From positions 62,001 to 126,000 of the forward strand of contig NZ_CP122313.1 in the NCBI RefSeq assembly GCF_029814175.1: a stretch of DNA of 64,000 nucleotides, in the 5' to 3' direction. The position numbers and the translations under genes were made by a program. The notes under the pieces were generated by a model. That model made no database searches. It was not told the origin of the DNA and saw only the letters and a program-made list of their open reading frames with translations. Origin of the DNA: Halospeciosus flavus (GTDB taxonomy: Archaea; Halobacteriota; Halobacteria; Halobacteriales; Halobacteriaceae). This document shows positions 1 through 8,932 of this stretch, one piece after another. Each line of letters opens with the position of its first letter. Position 1 is the first letter of the stretch.

Positions 1-2751
1 AACGGCTTCACCAGTCACCGTCCGCGGCGACTCGAAGAACCCACTGTAGTACGCCGTCTCCAAGACCTCCAGTTGCCTATCAGTCAGGCTATCCAGCACT
101 GACGCGTAAAACCCGTGTTCGGACGCCTGTTCGCGCGTCTGCTTCGACGTGAGCTCAACGTCCTCGAAGCGCTGAGTGACGAACTTCGTGACGTTTCTGG
201 CCTCAACACTCCCGGGGACGTCAATAACGAATGCTGTTCCCGCCTGCGAGGCCGTCGCGCTCTGCAGGACAGCACCGTGGTCGGCCAGTTCCGTCGCAAG
301 GAACGGCTCGGCCAACCGGAGCCGCAACACGCCTCCAGTCTCACCACCACGAATCCGCTGGACGTCCTCGATCACGCGGAGGTCAGCCGCCACGTCGACG
401 ACTGCGTCAAGCGGCGCGTCCTCGACCGTGACGAACACGTAGTTCCCATTGGCAGTCTGCTGGACACCGCCCTCATAGGTAATCGTGCAGTCGGCAGCCT
501 GCACCAATTGCGCGAGCACAAACGACGGATCAGCAACCGTGTACTCGACGCGAGTCATCGACGTGGTGAGCAACGCGCGCTTGCGCTCACTGGCGCTAAT
601 CGCGGAGGCAATCGTCTCACCGAGCTCCGCCAGCACTGTCTGAATCGTTTCATCGAAGGCGTCCGGCGTCTCCGCGTACACTGTCAGAACGCCATACGAG
701 AGGTCGTTGTACACGAGCGGAATACTCAGCACGGACAGTAGGTCGCGTGCAATCGCGTCCTTGCGCCACGAAGCCGCCCGGAGATCAGCCGCGACGTTCG
801 AAACATGCGTCACCTCACCAGTCGCCGCAGTCCGACCCGCCGGTTCAACAGCCTCAGCGGCAACCGGAAACGACTGCGTATCGAGATAGCCCTGATCAGT
901 TCCAGCCCACGCTTGGGGAGTTACGGCGTCGTTCGTGCTATCGTGGGTGCCGATCCAGGCGAACTGGAAGCGGCCATCCGCAGTGAGGCGTTCACAGACC
1001 GTGTGGTCGATTTCCTCGCGGGTCTCCGACTGCACCAGCGCCTGGTCAATCTCGCGAATCGTCTCGTTAATTTGGTTGAGTGTCGTAAGTTGGTCGTTCT
1101 GTCGCTGGAGTTCACGGTCCTGCTCGCGAAGCTGGGACTCACGGTCGACGCGGTCCAGTGCTGCCTCCGCGGTCGCCGCCAGAAGGTCCGCAAGTTCCCG
1201 CGTCACATCGTCGAAGGCACAGACATCGGTCGATCCAGCGACGAACACGCCGTGGCTCCCGAGCGGAATGTACGCGACACTCCGGAGATCAGTCGCAGGA
1301 TTGGCGAGGCGGTCGGCATCGTGGACATCATCGAAAAACCGGGGTTCGTTCTCGACGAAACTGTGAGTAGTGAGATCGCGGCCGTCCGCATGCACATCTG
1401 GGAGGGGGCCGTGGGCGTCCCGCATCGACTGGGAGTACGCAGTCGGCTGGAGGTGATTGTCATCCGCGTCGAAGAGGTAGACGGCACTCGCATCGAGGTC
1501 GAGAACGTCGGGAGTATCGTCGACAACGTGGTGGGCAATTTCGTGGTGTGTTTCGGCATACAGGAAGTCCCGCGCGGTCTCCTGAAGGGTTGCGAGTGCA
1601 CGTTCGCGCTGCTTGCGCTTCGTGATGTCACGACAACTGTACAGCAGCGTGCCGTCCTGAATGGAGACTTCGCGAACGTTCACCAGCAGCGTGTGTTCGC
1701 GACCGGCTTTGTCCGTGGCCGTCGTTTCGATGTTCTTCAAGACGCCGTCGTCAGCGAGATCCTCGCGGTCAAACAGGTCGTCGCCGAGCAAGTCCTCAAT
1801 CGTTCCCAGGTCTCGGATTTCCTCGGCGGTGTACCCGAAGATGAAATGGACGTTCGGGCAGACATACGTGTACTCGCCGTCCTCGTCGGTCATGAGGACG
1901 GTGTCAGTCATGTTGTTGAGCGTGACGCGGTGGAGTTGCTCGGATTGGCGGAGTTCCCGTTCGAGGTCCACACGCTCAGTGATATCGACGCTATCGACGA
2001 TGATTGAGACGAGGTCGCCGCGTTCATCAGTAACCGGCTGGACGGAGAGTTCCAACACTTGCTCACCAGTCACACCATTCTGAGTGATGACAGCGTGCCC
2101 GAACTCACCGCGTTTTGCTGACTCAACAAGGCGACGAATGTCAGCGCTCGTTTGGCCCTCGTCAAGCCACCATGGCAGCGTCCAGAAGGGGTCGCCAACG
2201 ACGTCGTCGGCGTCCACATCGATCATATCGCGAGCGGTTTGGTTGACGCGCGTGAGCGCGCCAGCAGGGTCAAGCACCCACGTTGCGGATCGAGTGTCGT
2301 GAAATGTGGCGTCGAACTGTCGTGCCCGTTCGCGCTGTGTCTTCGCCCGTTGGGCGTCCCGGAGCGCCTGCTCGGTTCGCTGCACGGCATCGGTTACAGT
2401 CTCGTCTAGTGAGTCAGTGACAGCGATGTAGTCGGTAACGCCCGCTTCAATCGCTGTACTAGCGATTGTTTCGCTGCCTTCGGCCGTCCCCAGAATAATC
2501 GGGAGTGTGGCGGTTGTCTCCCGGATGCTGCGAATGAAGTCAATCCCCGTTGTTTCGGGCAGGCGGTAGTCAGCCACGACGCAATTGATTGCCCTCTGTT
2601 GCAGCATCTCGTGGGCTGTTGCTGGCGAAACGTGATGAACAGTCGCGTCAGACTGTTCTTGGAGCGCATCAACGTAGGCCGTTAGCCACTCTGTGTCGCC
2701 AACAGCGACGATCACAGACGTATCGAGAATACTCCGTGATTTTGGGTTCAT
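1..2751 (-). CDS. Bat-like regulator: receiver-PAS-PAS-GAF-GAF-HTH (3' end outside window)
   Basis: The frame is open from an ATG at 2751 to the window edge, so about 917 residues are visible and the C-terminus is missing. Residues 10-120 form a receiver-like domain with Asp61 (VVADYRLPE), but the usual Lys of the last strand is absent (DYIAVTD). Two PAS domains (about 130-380) and two GAF-like domains (about 390-690) follow. The tail ends in LTDRQLEVLETAYYSGFF, the hallmark of the bacterio-opsin-activator HTH_10 domain. Haloarchaeal proteins of this design are cytoplasmic sensors that control transcription. The signal and targets are unknown. No operon partner is visible. Confidence 0.9.
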   Translation of the reverse strand, partial: MNPKSRSILDTSVIVAVGDTEWLTAYVDALQEQSDATVHHVSPATAHEMLQQRAINCVVADYRLPETTGIDFIRSIRETTATLPIILGTAEGSETIASTAIEAGVTDYIAVTDSLDETVTDAVQRTEQALRDAQRAKTQRERARQFDATFHDTRSATWVLDPAGALTRVNQTARDMIDVDADDVVGDPFWTLPWWLDEGQTSADIRRLVESAKRGEFGHAVITQNGVTGEQVLELSVQPVTDERGDLVSIIVDSVDITERVDLERELRQSEQLHRVTLNNMTDTVLMTDEDGEYTYVCPNVHFIFGYTAEEIRDLGTIEDLLGDDLFDREDLADDGVLKNIETTATDKAGREHTLLVNVREVSIQDGTLLYSCRDITKRKQRERALATLQETARDFLYAETHHEIAHHVVDDTPDVLDLDASAVYLFDADDNHLQPTAYSQSMRDAHGPLPDVHADGRDLTTHSFVENEPRFFDDVHDADRLANPATDLRSVAYIPLGSHGVFVAGSTDVCAFDDVTRELADLLAATAEAALDRVDRESQLREQDRELQRQNDQLTTLNQINETIREIDQALVQSETREEIDHTVCERLTADGRFQFAWIGTHDSTNDAVTPQAWAGTDQGYLDTQSFPVAAEAVEPAGRTAATGEVTHVSNVAADLRAASWRKDAIARDLLSVLSIPLVYNDLSYGVLTVYAETPDAFDETIQTVLAELGETIASAISASERKRALLTTSMTRVEYTVADPSFVLAQLVQAADCTITYEGGVQQTANGNYVFVTVEDAPLDAVVDVAADLRVIEDVQRIRGGETGGVLRLRLAEPFLATELADHGAVLQSATASQAGTAFVIDVPGSVEARNVTKFVTQRFEDVELTSKQTREQASEHGFYASVLDSLTDRQLEVLETAYYSGFFESPRTVTGEAV

Positions 2752-2925
2752 ATGTGGAACACTCGGCCCCGATATCAGAACGCGATTCCATACGCGTAAG
2801 GGGTAGTATTATCAATTACTTACTGTAGATGCAAAACGCTCGTTGTTTATTGTTCAACCCTACGTCCCCCTCATCGTTGTAGATCAAAAGGCGATCGAGA
2901 GGTCCCCGACCCAGGATAGTTTGCG

Positions 2926-3099
2926 TTACGTCCGTGTCTCGCGGACGCCGTTCCGGTCCCGAGTCATGTCCTCGCAGTTCGGGCACACGCGAGGGTCTTC
3001 GACTGTGTCCGGCGTAAATCCGCGCACGTAGACATCCGTGACGTGGCTGCCACAGTTCTGGCACTCCGGCATACATGTAGCAGCCGCTTCCTCTTCCAT
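2926..3099 (-). CDS. 57-residue zinc-ribbon protein
   Basis: The ATG at 3099 gives a 57-residue protein with CQNCGSHVTD and VCPNCEDMTR, two CxxC pairs about 28 residues apart that should bind one zinc ion. It belongs to the small haloarchaeal zinc-ribbon families of unknown function (DUF7563-like by my recollection). A close paralogue of exactly the same length lies at 13892-14065. The two also share sequence just upstream of the start codon (AGGCTTTCTG on the plus strand), which points to a duplicated unit including its leader. A protein- or nucleic-acid-binding role is an inference. Confidence 0.75.
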   Translation of the reverse strand: MEEEAAATCMPECQNCGSHVTDVYVRGFTPDTVEDPRVCPNCEDMTRDRNGVRETRT

Positions 3100-3192
3100 A
3101 GGCTTTCTGACGACGTCGAAAGGATTAGGGGAACAAATATCTATCCGCCGAAATTTAAGTATGTCATTCACCGAATACTTCATGTCAGGAAC

Positions 3193-3210
3193 CCACGACT
3201 CAAGTCGTGG
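3193..3210. repeat. Hairpin resembling an IS200/IS605-type end
   Basis: CCACGACT and AGTCGTGG form a perfect 8-bp stem with a 2-nt loop, followed by TTTTCC. IS200/IS605 and IS1341-type elements of haloarchaea often end in hairpins of this kind. No transposase gene adjoins it, so it would be a relic or solo end. A TnpB fragment lies 5.7 kb away. Confidence 0.35.
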
Positions 3211-3281
3211 TTTTCCGCCTCGAACTTCTATGAGATCGACGTAGAGGCCACTGAACGTCTCAACAGACGAGAAAATCAAAC

Positions 3282-3464
3282 CTACTTCCAGCGGGGCCCG
3301 TACGTGCTCGCCCATTCCCAGACAAATTCGAACGCAAGCCAACATAATGCCCACACGCTAAACACACCAGCCACGAGTAGCACGCCGGCAAACGGTACAA
3401 ATACTTGGGTGAGAACAACCAGTTCGGCGTAGAGAAGACCGCAGAGAAGCCCCGTCACAGCCAA
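3282..3464 (-). CDS. Possible small two-helix membrane protein
   Basis: This 60-residue frame starts with TTG and is mostly two hydrophobic segments (about residues 3-20 and 24-46) ending in a short Trp/Tyr-rich tail. I do not recognise it. No ATG or GTG precedes it in frame, and codon context gives no strong support. A chance reading frame is a real possibility. It sits between the zinc-ribbon gene and the VTT operon. Confidence 0.25.
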   Translation of the reverse strand: MAVTGLLCGLLYAELVVLTQVFVPFAGVLLVAGVFSVWALCWLAFEFVWEWASTYGPRWK

Positions 3465-3982
3465 GCCAGCGAGACTACAAGTGTAGTGTTCGATAGCGCT
3501 AACTGTTTCACTCGTGTTTGGGGCTGTTCGTGGCTGTCGACGACCACTCCCACCGTGTATTGTTACCAGTCCTCACACCTTGCTGGGGACTATGTACCCC
3601 ACACGGAAATTCTTACCGGACAATCATTAACGTATTTTCGAGGGCACCGATCGAGAATCGGAATAATGCCCTAATTCTTGGAGGATAGCTGGAAAAACCT
3701 CCCAACTCTCGGGCAACCGCGCCGTGAGCGGCGCGAAGGATATCATCACGTACCTTCGCGTTATCCGTCAGCCTCAATCTTTCTTCGAGGAGGGATTTCC
3801 AACGGCCACGGCGAGTCGGGGGTCACCTCTTGAAAGCGGCCATGGGCCGCTTCGTTGTTTGGAGGACGTCAAGACAGTGTTCGGGTACCTCCGTCCGACA
3901 GTGGTTGACCAAATGACTCTTCTAGCTGCCTGTGAAAATGCGCGAATGACGCGGCCCGGAGTTGTCGTATAACCCAGATGGC
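3465..3982. other. Intergenic stretch with no supported gene
   Basis: I see only short frames without family resemblance, including an 82-residue plus-strand frame from 3724 with no archaeal promoter or conserved motif. The region lies downstream of the VTT-domain operon on the minus strand and may hold its 3' end. Confidence 0.4.
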
Positions 3983-4684
3983 TTAGAATGGGAGGCGTGC
4001 TTCGAATTGTTGGACGAGGTCTTGGATGGTGTCTTGGTTACGATAGCCGACTACGGAGAGGGAAACGACCATACCCACGAGGAGTAGTCCACTCGTTAGT
4101 TGGCCGTCTGCGAATTCACCGCCCGCAAAGACCGTGAGAACGTATGCTGGAAGACGCCCGATACTGATGACTGCGATGAACGTCCGGAGGCGCCACGTGG
4201 TGAGCCCAGCAAGAAAACAGATTACGTCATCCGGAAGGCCAGGAATGAGGACAAACGCGAGCAGCCCTGGAAGTCCAACTCGCGACACAAACCCATCAAA
4301 CCTCGTTACCACGTCCTCGTGGAGCATCTCTTCGACGAGCGCTCGTCCGTATCGCTTCGCGAGACTGAACGCGACGGCACTCCCGATCAGGACGCCAGTA
4401 AGACTGTAGATGGTCCCCGGGATGGAGCCAAACAGATAGCCGGAGACTAGCGCCACAACTTGCCCGGGAATTGGCGCGACAACCACCTGGGCGGCCTGAA
4501 CCACGACGAAGACGAGCGGCGCGAACACACCAAACTGGCCGATCCACGTCCGAAGTGCAACGACATCGAACACGAACGGCGCATATCGACGGATAGCTAC
4601 ATAGAGGGCGGCCAGGCTGGCAACACCCACAACGAGGATGAAGAGCGCGCGCCGTCGATCTTCACGCGAGGAGAAGACTCTCAT
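3983..4684 (-). CDS. TVP38/TMEM64 (VTT-domain) membrane protein
   Basis: This is a 233-residue polytopic membrane protein. An N-terminal helix (about 15-35) is followed by the VTT/DedA-like core. That core includes the re-entrant segment around PIPGQVVALVSGYLFG and the later GLPGLLAFVLIPGLPDDVICFLAG motif, both diagnostic for the family. Family members act in lipid or small-solute movement and membrane homeostasis. It is the last gene of a minus-strand operon (TetR, MATE pump, isoprenyl synthase-like, VTT), 27 bp after its neighbour, so it probably serves envelope stress together with the pump. Confidence 0.85.
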   Translation of the reverse strand: MRVFSSREDRRRALFILVVGVASLAALYVAIRRYAPFVFDVVALRTWIGQFGVFAPLVFVVVQAAQVVVAPIPGQVVALVSGYLFGSIPGTIYSLTGVLIGSAVAFSLAKRYGRALVEEMLHEDVVTRFDGFVSRVGLPGLLAFVLIPGLPDDVICFLAGLTTWRLRTFIAVISIGRLPAYVLTVFAGGEFADGQLTSGLLLVGMVVSLSVVGYRNQDTIQDLVQQFEARLPF

Positions 4685-4711
4685 ATACGTTCGGCTAGCA
4701 TCAGCTTCGCG

Positions 4712-5512
4712 TTAAAACCCGTTGTCCTGATCACAGTGAGTATTCACGAAGTTCCGAAGTGGCTCGACGTCTGCCGAATCGCTGAGTCGGTCGAGAGCAT
4801 GCGTGGCCTCTCTGAAGTGTCGTGCGCCGTGCTGACGGAGTGCCGCCTCATCGAACCGTGGTGGCGCAATCGTCGGCACGGCACCGTCACTGTCTGCATT
4901 AAGGATTCGGCGGACGTGATATGCTGTACTGAATCCGCGTCCAAGCGTCGCAAAGTCCTCCTTCTGGGTGATATCCCTGCCTGCGAGCGTGATGCCGATG
5001 ACCGCGGCGCCCTCACCAATACTGCCGACCGTGTCATCAAGGAATGAGTGATCGTCGGCTGATCGGACGTACCTCGCGTCGAATGCGTCCACGAGTGACT
5101 CGGAGACGGCGATGAGCGCCTGGAGAGCGTCTTCAAGGTGGTGGTTACCGGTTTTGGCGAGGGCTGTGTAGGCCGCCGAGTTGAGGTAGTCTCCTGCCAG
5201 CAGCGCGTTCGCTGGGTCTCCAGTCAGTGAATGGGCGCGGTTGTCGGCAAGTTGGATGAGCAGCTCGGTGCGCAGTCGGCAGTACCCGCGGAGCAACTCG
5301 ATAGCTGCAGATGCGGGCAGTACTGCGTCGGCGGTCGGTTTGTCCGCAATTGCATCGTGTGTGAGACAAACCAGCTGTCCGTACCACCGGTCTGGACATG
5401 CATCCATGGTTGAAACCGCTGCCAGCGGGCACTCGTCAGTGCGCTCTAACGTAGCGTCAAGATATCGGTCGATTTTGGTACGGCGTTCCGCGATTGTTGT
5501 TGCTGGTGGCAT
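4712..5512 (-). CDS. Polyprenyl-synthetase-like protein lacking the Asp-rich motifs
   Basis: The 266-residue all-helical protein resembles trans-isoprenyl diphosphate synthases around LLRGYCRLRTELL and ALLAGDYLNSAAY, the family's LAGDxL-type helix. The two DDxxD metal-binding motifs are not present. The only DD near the second site is in SFLDDTVGSIGEGAAVIG. It may therefore be a non-catalytic isoprenoid- or lipid-binding member, or a divergent enzyme. It lies 6 bp after the MATE gene and before a VTT membrane protein, in a TetR-controlled operon. The fold assignment is moderately sure and the function is not known. Confidence 0.6.
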   Translation of the reverse strand: MPPATTIAERRTKIDRYLDATLERTDECPLAAVSTMDACPDRWYGQLVCLTHDAIADKPTADAVLPASAAIELLRGYCRLRTELLIQLADNRAHSLTGDPANALLAGDYLNSAAYTALAKTGNHHLEDALQALIAVSESLVDAFDARYVRSADDHSFLDDTVGSIGEGAAVIGITLAGRDITQKEDFATLGRGFSTAYHVRRILNADSDGAVPTIAPPRFDEAALRQHGARHFREATHALDRLSDSADVEPLRNFVNTHCDQDNGF

Positions 5513-5518
5513 GATCTG

Positions 5519-6970
5519 TTAATCGTCGGTTGCCGACACGTCGACAGCAGGGTTGTCGACGTCCACGTTCGATTCGGTGAGGTCAGCAGTACGCCACGTT
5601 CCCCGCTGGAACCACGCGTACGCGATAATGGCACCGGCAACGTTCGAGATAGCGAACGACAGCCAGATGCCGGTCTCGGCAAGCGGGCCGGAAGCTACCC
5701 ACGCAACGGGGAACCGAATCACGCCGAGCGTCAGCACCGAAATCGCAGCGGCGGTAAGCGTCTTGCCGGCACCGCGGAAGCTCCCGGTGTACGCGCGCAT
5801 GATGCCGATAAATCCGAAGGTGAGTGCGACATAGCGCAGGAACTGTGCGCCAGCCGAGACGACCTGTCCAGCGGCTGCTTGGTCTGCGCCGACGAACACT
5901 GAGACGATCGGTTCGGGGAACACGAAAACGATGACGCCGGCGACGCTAAGGATACCGAAAAGCACCTTCGCTGCGAGGGTTACAGCCTGTTCGGCGCGGT
6001 CGGGTTTGTCCGCGCCGATGTTCTGTCCAGTCATCGTCTCAACACCGCGCGCGACCGCGATGGCTGGGAGGAAAATGACCGAGAACACGCGCGTCCCGAT
6101 ACCGTATGCTGCGACGATCGGGTCGGAGAATGTCGCGACGATGAACAGGAGGAGATTCATCGAGAGCGCACGCCCAGTCCCCTCAATAGACGCGGGCACG
6201 CCGATACGAGCGAGGCGGCGCAGGTAGGCGAACTCCGGAACCATATCTCGCAGGTGGATTTCGACACCACGGCGTCCACGGAACATGATGGCCAGCCCGA
6301 CGACGAGCGCGAGTGCTCGAGAGAAGACCGTGGCGACGGCGGCACCCTGGATCCCCATCTCGGGGAATGCCCACCAGCCGAAGATGAGGAACGGGTCGAT
6401 GATGATGTTCAGAACTACTGACCCGAACATCACGAGCATCGGCGTAATCGTGTCGCCGTAGCCGCGCATTAGCGCGATGAACACGGCGAAGCCGAACATG
6501 AATGTCAGACCAAGTGCGACAACTTCCATGTAGCTCGATGCCAGGGGCAAGACGTCCGCGGATGCCCCAATCAAGGAGAGGAAGTTCCCGACGAAGAAGT
6601 AGCCGACACCACCTAACAGGATCGACGCGATCACGGCGAACGTCATCGTCTGTGAGGCGGCGAATTCGGCCTGTCGTTCCTCGCCAGCGCCGGTGTACTG
6701 GGCGACCAACACGCTGCCCGCAACGGAAATCCCCATCCCCAGCGAGATGAGCAGGAACACCATCGGGAACGCGAAACTGATAGCGGCGAGCGCGTCGGTG
6801 CTGTACTGGCCCAGCCAGAACGTGTCCGCGAGATTGTACGCCGTCTGGAAGAGGTTCGTCACGACAATCGGCATCGACAGGAAGAACAGTGGTTTCCCAA
6901 TGCTCCCGGCGGTCAGATCGAACTCTTCGCGGCCTTTGAACAGCGAACTGATACTACTTCGAATGCTCAT
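5519..6970 (-). CDS. MATE-family multidrug efflux transporter
   Basis: The 483-residue protein has about 12 membrane helices in two homologous halves. It shows MATE signatures such as PLFFLSMPIVVTNLFQTAYNLADTFWLG at the N-terminus and GVPASIEGTGRALSMNLLL at the start of the second half. MATE pumps export cationic drugs in exchange for Na+ or H+. The start ATG overlaps the stop of the upstream TetR gene by 4 bp (ATGA), so the two are translationally coupled. The promoter carries the palindromic operator at 7586-7602, which implies repression by its own TetR protein. The short acidic C-terminal tail is typical of haloarchaea. Confidence 0.95.
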   Translation of the reverse strand: MSIRSSISSLFKGREEFDLTAGSIGKPLFFLSMPIVVTNLFQTAYNLADTFWLGQYSTDALAAISFAFPMVFLLISLGMGISVAGSVLVAQYTGAGEERQAEFAASQTMTFAVIASILLGGVGYFFVGNFLSLIGASADVLPLASSYMEVVALGLTFMFGFAVFIALMRGYGDTITPMLVMFGSVVLNIIIDPFLIFGWWAFPEMGIQGAAVATVFSRALALVVGLAIMFRGRRGVEIHLRDMVPEFAYLRRLARIGVPASIEGTGRALSMNLLLFIVATFSDPIVAAYGIGTRVFSVIFLPAIAVARGVETMTGQNIGADKPDRAEQAVTLAAKVLFGILSVAGVIVFVFPEPIVSVFVGADQAAAGQVVSAGAQFLRYVALTFGFIGIMRAYTGSFRGAGKTLTAAAISVLTLGVIRFPVAWVASGPLAETGIWLSFAISNVAGAIIAYAWFQRGTWRTADLTESNVDVDNPAVDVSATDD

Positions 6971-7569
6971 GCTGGCGGTGCCTCCGCTGGGTCGTTGGCG
7001 AGCAAGTAGGTTTGGATGTAATTGGTCATCGGGACGGAGAGGTGCTCAGGGGGATGATTGACGGTGACTTGGCGTGTATGCGCGCCTTTAATTGCCGTCG
7101 TGAGGAAGTCAGCTGCTGTCGACGGATCGACGTCGTCGTTGAACTCGCGGGCCTGGATACCCGCTTCAATAATCGCTTGTAATCGGTCGGAGAGATACGC
7201 GTCGAATTCGATGAGCTGTTCTTGAACGGAGTCGTCGTACGGTGCTTGTGCTTTTACCTCGAGTATCGCGGTCTGGAACGCCTGCTTTGCAGGTTCGGTT
7301 GGGTTCCACAGGAGGATGTCCAGCAGCGAGTGAAGGTGCTCGAGAGGTGTTTCGCCGCTGGCGGCGTCGATTTGAGCGGTGTACTGGTCATAGAGGTAGT
7401 CAAGGAATGCCGAAAAGAGGGCTTCTTTCGTTCCGTAGTGATAGTGAATCGTGGCTTTGCTTTTGGCTGATTCGGCAGCAATGTCCTGAATTGTAAGGTC
7501 GGCATAACCGTGTCGGCAGAGGGCGCGGTGAGTTGCCTTCAGAATGTCAGCCATCGGGTTGTCTTCCAT
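6967..7569 (-). CDS. TetR-family repressor of the MATE operon
   Basis: The ATG at 7569 (MEDNPMADILKATHRAL) gives 200 residues. A TTG 36 bp upstream is also open but would lie inside the operator region. The N-terminal HTH reads YADLTIQDIAAESAKSKATIHYHYGTKEALF, the standard TetR recognition helix region. The remainder is a helical ligand-binding and dimerisation domain. It heads an operon with the MATE pump, so ligand-induced release of repression by exported drugs or lipids is the likely mode. It resembles the TetR protein encoded at 7739-8350. Confidence 0.92.
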   Translation of the reverse strand: MEDNPMADILKATHRALCRHGYADLTIQDIAAESAKSKATIHYHYGTKEALFSAFLDYLYDQYTAQIDAASGETPLEHLHSLLDILLWNPTEPAKQAFQTAILEVKAQAPYDDSVQEQLIEFDAYLSDRLQAIIEAGIQAREFNDDVDPSTAADFLTTAIKGAHTRQVTVNHPPEHLSVPMTNYIQTYLLANDPAEAPPA

Positions 7570-7585
7570 CTCGGTTGATACAGTA

Positions 7586-7602
7586 CTTACTAACCAGTTA
7601 GT
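7586..7602. promoter_or_regulatory. TetR-type operator 1
   Basis: TTACTAACCAGTTAGTC contains the inverted repeat ACTAAC-CA-GTTAGT. It lies 16 bp upstream of the TetR/MATE operon start and just downstream of a T-rich TATA-like element (CTTTTGA on the minus strand). A repressor bound here would block transcription initiation. A near-identical site sits at 8783-8799. Confidence 0.7.
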
Positions 7603-7738
7603 CAAAAGGCTTTGGAATGGTTAGGTGTACACACACCGCGGTAACAGGTAATTCAACGAGACAAATTCCCAACCCGAAAAAGGAAATCTGACGAGAAGGT
7701 CAACAGCATTATCCCGGTAACGCCGAATATACGACGTA

Positions 7739-8350
7739 ATGGCTGATTCGCCGAACCGCACCGCCGCTGATCCAAACGAGGAGATCATGCGTGCGACATA
7801 CCGAGCTCTCCAAGAGCACGGCTACGCCGACTTAACGATCAAACGAATTGCCGAGGAATACGGCAAGTCGACAGCTGCCATCCACTACCACTACGACACG
7901 AAAGACGACTTACTCGCGGCCTTTCTAGACTACATCCTCGACCAGTTCCAGAATACTGTCCACGAAGTCGAAACTACCGATCCTGAACAGCGACTGGACC
8001 TACTGCTCGACAAACTACTCGTCGACGCACAGGATCACCTGGATCTATTAGTGGCGATACTAGAGATGCGGAGCCAAGCACCATACAAGGAAGCGTTCAG
8101 AGAACGCTTCCAGCAGAACGACGAGTACGTCCGCTACATGCTCAGCACCGTAATCGATCAGGGCATCCAAAACGGCGTATTCAACGATGTGGATGCCGAG
8201 CATGCCGCACGCGCGCTAATGACGATTGTCGACGGAGGCCGCACTAGGGCGGTCGTTTTCGATGAGGAAGCGTCGCTTGCAACGGCGCGACAGACCGCCG
8301 AAGAATACGTCACAGCTGTACTGGCAGTCGAGCAGAGCGGAGACGGCTAG
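7739..8350 (+). CDS. TetR-family regulator
   Basis: The 203-residue protein has an N-terminal TetR HTH (YADLTIKRIAEEYGKSTAAIHYHYDTKDDLL) and a helical C-terminal ligand domain. It is a clear paralogue of the neighbouring TetR protein in both the HTH and the following helices. It is transcribed divergently from the MATE operon and convergently with the zinc-ribbon membrane gene, which it overlaps by 4 bp. Its own upstream region lacks the ACTAAC palindrome, so it may act on the two operators nearby without repressing itself. Confidence 0.92.
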   Translation: MADSPNRTAADPNEEIMRATYRALQEHGYADLTIKRIAEEYGKSTAAIHYHYDTKDDLLAAFLDYILDQFQNTVHEVETTDPEQRLDLLLDKLLVDAQDHLDLLVAILEMRSQAPYKEAFRERFQQNDEYVRYMLSTVIDQGIQNGVFNDVDAEHAARALMTIVDGGRTRAVVFDEEASLATARQTAEEYVTAVLAVEQSGDG

Positions 8351-8778
8351 GTGTACTTGTCCGGCCGTTCCGCCGGGCTCGCTGTTTCAGTGTGCGTGAG
8401 GTCTGCGGAACACCACTGGCAGAAATCCAAATCAAGGCCAAGTTCCTTCCCGCAGTGAGGGCAGTGCGTGAGTTCCCCATTTTGGTTCGGAGTAAACCGA
8501 GCCATCATATTCTGTGCGTGTGCCACGAAATAGGCGTCCACGACGCTCAGAGCCCCGACGACGAGGACTGGCGCGACCGACAGTAGGTCGATCGATTGCC
8601 CGCGCATGAATGCCTCAAGTGCTGCCGGGTCGACGAACAGGGTCGCCGCGCCGAATAGGGCTGTGATCCACCCAAATGCGCGCCACCAGCGTCGTAGGTA
8701 CGCGTGCCCTAAGCCGATTGCAAGAACGTTGAGCAGGGCGGCGAGCCACGGTCGCTTTCCGGAGAGTGACTGGCTCAT
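8347..8778 (-). CDS. Membrane protein with C-terminal zinc ribbon
   Basis: The 143-residue protein has membrane helices at about residues 10-26, 34-51 and 66-86. A short zinc ribbon CPHCGKELGLDLDFCQWCSADL follows at about 113-134. It resembles haloarchaeal DUF7575-type zinc-ribbon membrane proteins. The promoter contains a second copy of the TetR palindrome 4 bp before the ATG, so it should be co-regulated with the MATE operon. It may belong to the same membrane-stress response. The biochemical role is unknown. Confidence 0.8.
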   Translation of the reverse strand: MSQSLSGKRPWLAALLNVLAIGLGHAYLRRWWRAFGWITALFGAATLFVDPAALEAFMRGQSIDLLSVAPVLVVGALSVVDAYFVAHAQNMMARFTPNQNGELTHCPHCGKELGLDLDFCQWCSADLTHTETASPAERPDKYT

Positions 8779-8782
8779 GTGG

Positions 8783-8799
8783 TTACTAATTAGTTAGTA
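8783..8799. promoter_or_regulatory. TetR-type operator 2
   Basis: TTACTAATTAGTTAGTA matches operator 1 at 14 of 17 positions. It lies between the start codon at 8778 and a TATA-like stretch (CTTATGA on the minus strand), the same geometry as the MATE promoter. This indicates one repressor family controlling both transcripts. Confidence 0.65.
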
Positions 8800-8932
8800 A
8801 GTCATAAGTCTTCTTGACCAACCCGATTTGATTGGTGACGAGATGATGTGGCGCCATCTGGAATGCCGAATTGATGACGTTCTCCGCGCCGTGAACAGCG
8901 AGGCTTCCGCAAGCGTTGGGATATTCGCCGGT

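Noticed and set aside
805-2007. 400-residue plus-strand frame
   Set aside because: It is the antisense shadow of the Bat-like regulator, whose minus-strand frame has clear receiver, PAS, GAF and HTH motifs.
3724-3972. 82-residue plus-strand frame
   Set aside because: No promoter, no conserved motif and no neighbour on the strand; probably chance.
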